DNA of 64,000 nt from Siphlonurus alternatus. Its lineage: Eukaryota; Arthropoda; Insecta; Ephemeroptera; Siphlonuridae. Position numbers and translations under genes: made by a program. The stretch covers positions 40,005,194-40,069,193 of the forward strand of contig OX463778.1 of assembly GCA_949825025.1 (NCBI GenBank), written 5' to 3'. Position 1 is the first letter of the stretch. Every line of letters begins with the position of its first letter. The notes under the pieces were generated by a model. It searched no databases. It was not told the DNA's origin and saw only the letters and a program-made list of their open reading frames with translations. Below are positions 55,731 to 64,000 of this stretch, in pieces.

Positions 55731-56731
55731 GGTTCTTGAATAGAATTTATTATACGTTACTACGTTGATTGAAATCCCTAGTTGAAATCCACAAGGAGCT
55801 TTTGGACGAATAGTAATAACGATATATAATATATATTTTATAGTAGCAATTTGTTATTTTATTATTCATAAAAAAAATATTGCTAAAAAAAACATGTGTG
55901 TAAAATTTGGGTTGACAAAAAAAAGTAATGAAACCTTTTATGTCAGTTTTGATATGAACTTTCATATTTAATTATATTTTTGATACGTGTTTTGACAATA
56001 TACCAAATTCCTCATCTGTTATGACTTACGATCTATCTGAATTAATAATAAAAATTTATGTTGGGGAGGGAAAAGTCCAAATTTTTCAGTTTTAATTGAG
56101 AATAGTTCCAACCCTACTACAAGGAATATTTGTTAATCGTTATACATTCAGGAGTTTTCAAAATTAACTTGTTTCTTTCTCCAGTAAAATGACAATAAAT
56201 CAAAAGAAAAAGTAGTCAAGAAAAGTTGGACAAATCTATAAGTTTAAATAGAAATCAACGTAAATTTTAAATGAAAATAACAAATAATATTTTTTTCAGA
56301 GCATAAAGGCAATTAACGTTTGATTAATTTGATTGACACTTAAAAATAATCTACTACACAGTCATGGTCACCTTCTAATTACGGATTTGATAATAATTAT
56401 GGTGACATTATTTTATCATCTCGTCATCTTCGACAGACAAATATGTGGAAGAATCAGTATTTTCCAATGTCTAGTTGAGTCCAGATCATCAAATTTGCAA
56501 AAGCTATAACCACTCATGCTATATTAAAAAAATGTACCTAATTGTGCATTTTGATTCTAGCAGTGATAAACTATCTGCTAGTTTACTTATTTATATTAAT
56601 TACATTTAAATCATAACTGGGATAGTTAGCACCACGTGAAATAATGAATATATTTAAACGAATTGACTGTCTACTTGGCTTTGACCAACACACTTGAATT
56701 TGTAATGTTGAACCATCGCTTGGTGTTGCAG

Positions 56732-56917
56732 CTCTGTGCAGTCTGGACTGCGGGCCTCACGGACGCTGCGACAAAGGTCGGTGTGAGTGCGAGCCTGGCT
56801 GGACCGGTGACCGGTGTGACCTGCTGCCGTGCGATGCGAGGTGCGCTGACCACGGACAGTGCAAGAACGGGACCTGCGTGTGCTCGCAGGGGTGGAACGG
56901 CCGTCACTGCACCCTCG
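56732..56917 (+). CDS. Ten-m: Teneurin exon F: EGF6 and EGF7
   Basis: This 186-nt exon lies between acceptor ...gcttggtgttgcag and donor |gtaaga, phase 1 at both ends. The correct frame joins exon E as A-L-C-S-L-D-C. EGF6 has six cysteines ([23 protein letters not shown]). EGF7 has six cysteines ([28 protein letters not shown]). The frame has no Met-initiated open stretch of its own, so it is recognisable only through splicing. The long frames overlapping it on both strands are shadows. Confidence 0.94.
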
Positions 56918-57314
56918 GTAAGATCCAATTAGAGTGGAATCAACATTTCGATTTAAAAAACAGCAGCAGTTCACATAAATTCACTTGTTAAAAATGGATT
57001 TAAAACACAATTTTAATGTATTCTCATTAAAATAATGGATTTTTCATTAAATTTTAATAGTATTTTTTTCTATCGATATATATTTTTTTTTACCTAAATT
57101 TAAATTTATTACCATTACTATTTTTTTTAACACTAACTTTGTTTAAATACTTCAGTATAACTCCAATTTACAACACTACATAATGTAATTTGTACAATTC
57201 TACTTCCCCTTATATTTAGGCAACTAGTTTAGCAGGCTTATAATTCTTAGAGTGCGCAAGATAATTCTAAAGGGACCATTCATTACATTGGATATATTGC
57301 ACGTGTGTTTTTAG
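56918..57314 (+). other. Ten-m: Intron between teneurin exons F and G, 397 bp
   Basis: Short AT-rich intron. Nothing else was recognised. Confidence 0.92.
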
Positions 57315-57461
57315 CGGGGTGCAAGAGTGCGTGCAACCGTCACGGTACGTGTGCCATGGCGGAGGGGGAGTACCGGTGCGAGTGTTCTGACGGGTGGGCC
57401 GGAGCAGACTGCAGCATCCGACTGGAGCGCGAGTGCAGCGACGAGATCGACAACGACGAAG
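57315..57461 (+). CDS. Ten-m: Teneurin exon G: EGF8 and start of the cysteine-rich segment
   Basis: This 147-nt exon lies between acceptor ...gtgtgtttttag and donor |gtgagt, phase 1 at both ends. EGF8 reads [20 protein letters not shown], then CEC and SDGWAGADC, with six cysteines. It has the longer loop between the third and fourth cysteines that is usual for the last teneurin EGF. The exon ends [13 protein letters not shown], the first half of the conserved acidic segment whose second half ([12 protein letters not shown]) opens exon H. The intron before it is the shortest in the gene here, 397 bp. Confidence 0.95.
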
Positions 57462-59120
57462 GTGAGTTTACAATTTTTACTTTACTACCGCTTGAGAATG
57501 TCTGACATATTGATAGTCAGCTACTTTGTAGATCTTCATTGCGAAAGGTTAAGTTCGTGCTTTCATTTTTCATACGACTTTCTTAAGGCGGATTCACATG
57601 GCGATTTTTATATTGCGACGCGAATAATGCGCACATTCATTGGTGGCCATATTTGGCGATTAAAAAACAGAGCATCGCAATTAACGCGATTTCGCTGCCG
57701 CAACCTTGCGAATTCGCTCGCCGCATAGGATTTCACAGCTTGTGTGACAAAATCGCGTCGCGTCGCCGTTGTCGCCATCTGAATCCGCCTTTATTGTTCT
57801 ACTGAGGAATAAAGTAAACTATTTCAAACTACTCTAAAAATGAAATTTCATTACGTTGCTTTATTTCAACATAAAAAATTGCTTTTAGTGTATAAAGTAT
57901 CAATGTAATGGAAATGAGGGAATTAGTTTATTAATATCATTCAAAAATATGATAAGTAGCCTCACGTAATTGTAATATTTCATTTTATTTTTTCATTAGT
58001 TTAGCTGTTTTTTCTAGCAAATATATTTTTATATGCTATACTATACATAAGCTTAATTATTATGCCATTAATGACGCTCAAATATTTGTGCATTATTTAG
58101 CAAGTCTATATATTATAATTTTATATACTACCGGTGTGTCGGCAATTTCAATTTAATAACTTGTGGCAATTATAAACTCCTTAATATACCTAATATTTAA
58201 CGAACCGTCTTTGTCATTTATTTTATACAAAGCTTTCGCTGTTATAATAGCATAAATTTTGTTCTTAAAATTTCACGAACCCTTGTTACATTATAATAAA
58301 ATAATGAGTCTTACTTCAACATTGCTCTCTAAAATGCTGGTAATTAATCTAATAACGAGTGGAATTTAAATTAATCAACATTTAGAAAGCCTCTCTATAA
58401 TTTAATTTTAAGTTAGAAACATTTCTAATGTAATATCGTATTTTTGGTGTAATTTTCAGTAGCTAATTAATTTTAGTTTGCTGTGGAACATTTTGTTAAG
58501 GCTTTTCTAACATTGTCATGTATTTTTGGAATATGTATAATATGAAATTCAAAGGTTTCTTCTTGTAATTCTGTTTCACTTTAGTGATAATTATATAAAA
58601 TCATAATAATGATATATATTTAAAGTTTCTCCAATATATTTATTGTAAGGCTTTAAACATTAACATAATTAGTTCACATTTCACAGCGCCAAAATAAGCA
58701 ACCTTTTTGTGGAATTTTCATGTTTTTAAGACAAATTTTAAATGCAAAACATGATAGTGGATCAAATTCTAGTGTATTCATTGGTTTTGTATAAAATCTT
58801 ACGTCAAATCGTCGTCTCAGAGTATGTGTCGCAAATATACCACAAATTTTTGTTGCAATTATTTTGTGTGTAAATAAGGTTTACAGTTCTGTTGGTACAT
58901 TGTACACGATATGCCTATTTTAAAGCGACGAAATGATAATACTCGTATATAGCCAACTTTCTAATCAATATATGGTCTGTGAATTAACAATTTACCAATG
59001 GATTTAATCCACTACCATGAAAATAAATTGAATTAAAAGTGTAACTCAATTAAGTTTGGGGTAGACCCTTGCTAGTTGCTAGTCCATCATGGTGATTTGC
59101 TAACTTGGTGTGCGGGTCAG
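57462..59120 (+). other. Ten-m: Intron between teneurin exons G and H, 1.7 kb
   Basis: AT-rich intron with one GC-rich MITE (57586-57790) close behind the donor. The 3' end lacks a strong pyrimidine tract. Confidence 0.88.
57586..57790. mobile_element. MITE with TTA target duplication (PIF/Harbinger-like), 205 bp
   Basis: The terminal inverted repeats AGGCGGATTCACATGGCGA and AGGCGGATTCAGATGGCGA differ at one of 19 positions. TTA lies directly outside each end (57583-57585, 57791-57793), as for PIF/Harbinger elements. The interior is GC-rich with many CGCGAT-like inverted motifs. An apparent reading frame through it is not protein-like. It lies about 125 bp downstream of the exon G donor. Confidence 0.8.
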
Positions 59121-59328
59121 ACGGCATGGTGGACTGCAGCGACAGCGAGTGCTGCTCCCACCCAGCGTGTGCGGACCACATCATGTGCCTAGCGTCCAAC
59201 GACCCTGTCGAGGTGCTGCTTCGTAAGCAACCACCTTCGGTCACAGCCTCCTTTTACCAACGAGTCAAGTTTTTAATTGAGGAAAACTCAGTTCAAAGCT
59301 ACGCACATATGGATGAGTACAGCGAAAG
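59121..59328 (+). CDS. Ten-m: Teneurin exon H: cysteine-rich segment after the EGFs
   Basis: This 208-nt exon ends at donor |gtaagt and starts in phase 1. The start is fixed by the protein: G from exon G plus AC gives Asp, so the joined text reads [16 protein letters not shown]. The acceptor is ...gtgcgggtcag with a poor pyrimidine tract; a ctaac branch-like motif lies about 18 nt upstream. The peptide continues [18 protein letters not shown], then [20 protein letters not shown], and ends in [20 protein letters not shown]. This block is among the most conserved in the family and leads into the extracellular beta-sandwich and NHL superstructure. The exon ends with two bases of a codon (phase 2), which changes the phase pattern of the upstream EGF exons. 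Confidence 0.95.
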
Positions 59329-60659
59329 GTAAGTAGCAATACAATATTCACCAGCAGTACGACTAATGCTTTAGGATCAGAAAAAAATAACCACCTTTTT
59401 CTTCTTTTTTTTTTAATAAAAAAAGAAAATAATCCTCTTTTTTCCCAGAAAAGCCTTCTATTTCTTCCTTACCACTCTTATTTGATCAAATTTAATAACC
59501 TTTTTGCTTTTTTTTTGTTTTTACTTTTGTAGCTGGAAAAGAATTAATATAAATGATCATAGCACCATTTATTCCTCCTATCTCTCTCTCTCTTTCTCTC
59601 TCTCTCTCTCACTCTCTCTTAGCCTCACAGTGTCTTTTGTCTAGTGTTTGACCCAACCCGACCTATTCCCAAACTGTGTGTGTCCTTTATGTTCAAAACG
59701 TTTATTTTATTTTTGCAAAACAAAAATAATAATTTTTAATAACTATATATAGTTAATGGGGTTAAAAGATATAATTATACTATTATGGAATAAAAATTCA
59801 ATGACTTCATTGTTGGTTTTATATTAATATTAAAATCAACTATGATTTTAAAAAAAATATATATATTTTTAAATATTTTAACATTAAAAAGTAATATATT
59901 TAGTATAATAGTAAAGTACTGAAAAACTATTAAACATGAAATACTTGAAAAATTAAATTTTTGTTTATTACAATTATTATATTACCCCCCGTATCCTGAA
60001 ATTTTAGTCAATACTGAAAAGAATACCATTAAGTATATCTCTTGTTAATAAAATAAATTCAAATTTTATTTCGTAAAAAATGCCACTTAATTTAAACACT
60101 TTGGCAAGAAAAAGAAAAAAATTCATGGGAGACACAAGCTTAGATAATTTTCATTCTTATTTTTGTAAGTTCTTACAATGTGGTGTCATGTGATCGTTCT
60201 AGTGACGTCACGTGGTGTCTCTGAATTGCGGGGAATATTTTTGTGTTTGTCAAAAGCTTGACTTGCTTGCTGCAGATTAATACAACCAAATGAATATCAC
60301 GAATATAAAATAACAATTAATATTAAACCATTAAGGCTAAATAAAATATAATAAATTTTATTGAATATTTTATTACGTATCGTTATATAAAACCTTTTTT
60401 CAATTACTTATTTAATATAAGTACAAATATTTACTCAATTTATTTTTATTTAAAATTAGAGCAGTTTTGAGTGATATATTTGTATATGGTTGTTTCAACG
60501 CTGCAAGCAGTTTAAAGTTGGCAAGTGTTCCTTCGTTTTATTCAGAATGCCGCTGTGTTATTTCTTGTGTCTGTCATATGATTATTATTATTATTATCGC
60601 TTTATGGTGTGGCGTCCATTTGTGACTCTTATACCCTGACTTCTTCTGGCCCCATGTAG
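59329..60659 (+). other. Ten-m: Intron between teneurin exon H and the microexon, 1.3 kb
   Basis: AT-rich intron with an imperfect CT run near 59580-59620, TGACGTCA at 60203 followed directly by CGTGG, and an (ATT)n run near 60577-60597. Confidence 0.82.
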
Positions 60660-60686
60660 TCAGTTCTGGAACTCATTCACTCCTCG
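60660..60686 (+). CDS. Ten-m: Teneurin 27-nt microexon (SQFWNSFTPR)
   Basis: This microexon lies between ...cttctggccccatgtag and |gtaagt. Its 27 nt preserve phase 2: AG from exon H plus T gives Ser, then Q F W N S F T P and the first two bases of an Arg codon. The joined text is ...HMDEYSESQFWNSFTPR, which fits the known transition towards the RVSVxRGxV-type segment expected in the next exon, outside the window. The exon is divisible by three, so skipping it keeps the frame, and it may be alternatively used. A second AG three bases downstream (cag) would give 23 nt and break the frame, so it is not preferred. Confidence 0.8.
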
Positions 60687-63600
60687 GTAAGTTTAATCAA
60701 CGTTTATCAATTAATTATTATTTATCATTATTTTTTTATATATCACTTTTTTACTATCATATTTATTATTATCATGGTTCTTAACCCTTTAAACCATATT
60801 CCTTTATTTACTTATTAAAATAAAAAAATAAAATAAAACATTAAATGGTTTTATAATTTACACAGTATTAGGTTGATTCAGTCAAAATACTATCAATTTA
60901 TACAAAATAAAAATAAATACTTACTTTATTATACGCAAAATTAGCATAATTATTATTTACTTTAATTCTAATACTGTGATATTATTAACACATACATACA
61001 CCCTTGCATCAAATGAAATTAATTTATAAATTATTATAAGTAACAAAAATTTAATAATTTACGAGTTCTCTCCTGATTTTTTTTATATATATAATTATTT
61101 TCCTCCCTCTACGAATGATATTATTATTATTATTATTATTAACGTGTAGTAGTTATTGAACCTGTCTGTCAATCCTGCCCCTCCCCGTGTCTGCGTCTGA
61201 ATGTTTCTCTCTGTGGAGCCTGCCCGCCTTCCAGCCCCTCTCTCCCAACCCCTAATCCCAACTCCCACCCCCGACCCCTACCCCCCTGTCCTACCTCCGC
61301 TTCGCTCGCACTCTCTCACTGCTCGCCTGCTCGCCTCGTGCGTTGCAGTTTCATTGGTCTGATCACTCACGTCCCAGATAGCTGTCACACACGCGAGTTC
61401 GCTGCAACTAATGTTCGATACTGATGTGCATCCTTACTTTAGTTATTATAACTTTTGTTAGTACTGTACGCTGAGAAAAATTATAATAATAAACTTTCAT
61501 CAGAAAAAAATCTACTACTTTAAGTTATAATTAGATTCTTAATAAAAATAACAGTTTTTTGTTGTAAATTTAAAACGAGAACTTAATAACAAAAAAGTTT
61601 TAGTATAAAAACTTTAATTTCCGGTCAAAAAGGAAACTCATTCGTTAAAAGTTTTAAAGCTTACGTTATAACTTCTTTGTGTTTCCGTTTGCCCGGAAAT
61701 TCAAGCTTTTATAAAGTAAATTTTTACCTTTATAATGCATTGTCATGGTTGTAGTAATAAAGAACTTAATTTTTTAGTAGCAAATCAAAAAGTACTATGC
61801 TTAATACATACTAAATAAATGGTGTAATGGTCAATAAATGCTGTACTTTCAAGCCACATTAAGTGCCTACAGAACATGCAACCCTTTATATTGGTTGTTA
61901 TAGCTAAATTTTAATAATTAAATAAATGTTAAATAGTGTGCTACTATTGAATTTACGGTAATGTTCTCACTGTTGACGATAATATATTTTGTGATGTCAT
62001 ATTGAGATTCTTATGTTATTTCTTATGATATCAGTTATTGCATCATCAATGTGATATCGAAATTTAAAAATATGTAGTAAATAAATTCTATAGATTTAAA
62101 AATAAATTTAATCTAACAAATTGCTGCATTGACCTTTTAAAAATTAGCGTGAAATTTTTTCCAATAATCTTTCTGTATACTGTACTTAATTTAACAAAGC
62201 CAACACAACCTTGAACAACACTGAATAAAAAATAAAGCACTTTCTAAAATTAAACAGGAAAACATGAAAGTAATAGATTTTTGTAGAATTTACGTATTAT
62301 TTCTTACGGCTTGTTACCTTTCTAGGTAAAAATCCTGGCATCATGACAAAAACAAATAATATAAAAAAACATGGAACAAAATGCACTGTTCCTTTTTCTC
62401 AGCGTACCATGTTTATATAAAAGTGCTCATGTTTGAAAATGTTTCTAGGGTTATGTGTTACATTAAAATAACTTTTTTTTTCTTTTCTATAACGCAAACA
62501 AAATGTATTTATGATTTATAACTAAATTATTTTAAAATATTAAAAAACAAAACAAAAAAAAAAAATACTATAAAATTTTATTGTATTAAAATAATTTTAA
62601 ATTGTTCTATTAGTTACTTAAAAAATACATATAATTTAAATGCTTGGTGAAAAAAACACACTCAAAATGTAGATAATATTGATTAGGTGTATACTTATAG
62701 AAGTAGTAATCTGAAATTTTTTTAACTAGATTACATGAATTAATGTGATGTGATTTTTAAGTGCACGCTATTTAAGGTTCTTAATACATAAACGAATAAA
62801 ACTAATATGTTCTATTTTTTTTTTTCTATTTTTATACACTTAAAAAATACTATAGAAAAAAAAAGTTAACCTATTTTATTTTACCACTGTTGAAGAATAT
62901 TTTCTTCAAGAGCACGTGTCGTGTAAAGCTAGCATTACTTTTCAATTTTATTTTCTTGAGAATTGTTAATTTGGCTGTGCCTGGTAAAAAGATGTAGTGA
63001 TAACTGACACGAGGGAGTCCGTATAGTGCGTGAGGACACACAACTAACCTTTCAAACAGCCTTAAATATGGGCCTCTTATAAAATAAATTAATAGAGTGG
63101 GGAAGTTATTTTCAATTATATCATATAGAAAATTGACTTGTTAAAGAGCTATAACAAGTTTAGACGTGAAAACAAAGTCAAATATATTTTTTAATATGAA
63201 TTTTTATGTGAAATTGTTATGTCTAATTATGTATATTGTTGTAATTGTCATGTTTATATATAAACACTTTATCAAACATTTATTTTTGCAGCTTACTCGT
63301 ATAGAAGAAAAAAATAAAAAAGAATGTTGTTTTTTGTATTTTCTTTTATGTGTATTTTATAAATTTAATAATTTTCTCCACAGATAGTAAATAATGCAAA
63401 ATGTGATAATGTATTTTTTTTATATATTTTTTTTTTTATTATAGTGATAAATTTAGCTTGTAGTTTTTTATTGCACTTGCACAGAGATTTCACGTGAAAC
63501 CTTCAAAAATAGGTTTTAACTTGATAGCATGTTAAATTTATATAAAAATGTAGTTGTTGGCTGTCGTATTGAAGCACCTATATTATAATTATTCTCTCTG

Positions 63601-64000
63601 TCTTGTGTACCTCACAGTACTTGGTCTCAACAGATTTTCTAGAATAATCGTTCTCATCCACTCTGAAGTGTGGTTCTTGTGAAGGGAATTGACGAACGTG
63701 TGTGTGTATGTGTGGTTATGACACACTTTATAGTTTCAGATAAGGTAGATGATACAAATTATGTACACAAAGGAAACTCCCAGTAGAGTAATTAATCTAA
63801 TTATACGATAGTAAAAGGATTAGTTAATTTTTGTTTTAATGCTAATTCAAGTTAATCATTTTTTAATATAATTATATTTTCAGTTGTCTTAAATTTTAAG
63901 GTTAATTTTAGTTTCTTATTTTCAGATCTTTGTAGATAATTTGTAATTTCTTATATTTTATACCAAACAATAAGTATTGAAAAATAGTTTCACCAATAAA
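60687..64000 (+). other. Ten-m: Downstream teneurin intron, partial
   Basis: No continuation of the conserved RVSVxRG-type segment was found before the window ends, so the intron probably runs past 64000. It has an (ATT)n run near 61117-61140 and a C/T-rich stretch at 61150-61347 ending in a cag acceptor-like site (see findings). The rest is AT-rich with nothing recognised. Confidence 0.75.

Larger units (their letters stand above)
51581..56731 (+). other. Ten-m: Intron between teneurin exons E and F, 5.2 kb
   Basis: Contains a GC/CpG-rich islet (52900-53110), (TC)n at 53724-53767, (AT)n at 54429-54465, (GA)n at 54692-54763, a 40-bp poly-A at 55690-55729 and TGACGTCA at 53877. No exon was recognised. 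Confidence 0.85.

Noticed and set aside
60664..60686. Alternative 23-nt version of the microexon using the second AG
   Set aside because: It would break the phase-2 frame and lose the Ser-Gln that completes SQFWNSFTP.
63270..63400. tttttgcag followed by an open stretch, near the window end
   Set aside because: The translation is AT-rich and does not resemble the conserved segment expected after the microexon.

Overview
The window is AT-rich, repeat-laden animal genomic DNA, most likely from an arthropod (insect or crustacean). It carries the 5'-middle part of one large intron-rich gene on the + strand, a teneurin of the Ten-m/odz type. The call rests on nine exons whose reading phases join exactly. 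Together they encode, in order, the end of the intracellular domain, one transmembrane helix, the linker and juxtamembrane domain, eight EGF repeats, the start of the cysteine-rich region after the EGFs, and a 27-nt microexon. The arthropod assignment comes from the close fit of these protein segments to remembered insect teneurins; the exact taxon cannot be read from the sequence.

Layout. Positions 1-29884 contain no exon I can support and are probably a 5' intron (or introns) of the same gene, because the first exon is entered in the middle of a codon. The exons are 29885-30162, 37769-37891, 39062-39862, 41423-41617, 51371-51580, 56732-56917, 57315-57461, 59121-59328 and 60660-60686. They total 2175 nt and stay in frame throughout. 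All junctions up to exon 8 are phase 1; the last two are phase 2. The gene runs off both ends of the window: the N-terminal intracellular part lies upstream, and the beta-sandwich, NHL, YD-repeat and C-terminal regions lie downstream.

The introns hold very long (CT)n/(GA)n and (AT)n tracts and at least eight short inverted-repeat DNA elements. Several of these have readable target-site duplications: TTAA at 13785-14121, an 8-bp duplication at 14257-14474, TTA at 57586-57790 and TA at 21487-21641. A roughly 2.1-kb hAT-like element at 27424-29528 contains a foldback element, which in turn contains a 32-bp palindrome flanked by a perfect 8-bp duplication.

The most unusual observation is just upstream of the exon for EGF4-5. 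The branch-point / 3' splice site / exon-start segment is reiterated about every 120 bp, with decayed copies in which the acceptor AG reads AA. Also notable are a strong excess of TGACGTCA palindromes, a possible alternative terminal exon near 61349, and a TATA/initiator/Kozak/signal-peptide-like module at the edge of a MITE near 14460-14550. No rRNA, tRNA or CRISPR was seen, and no intact transposase.
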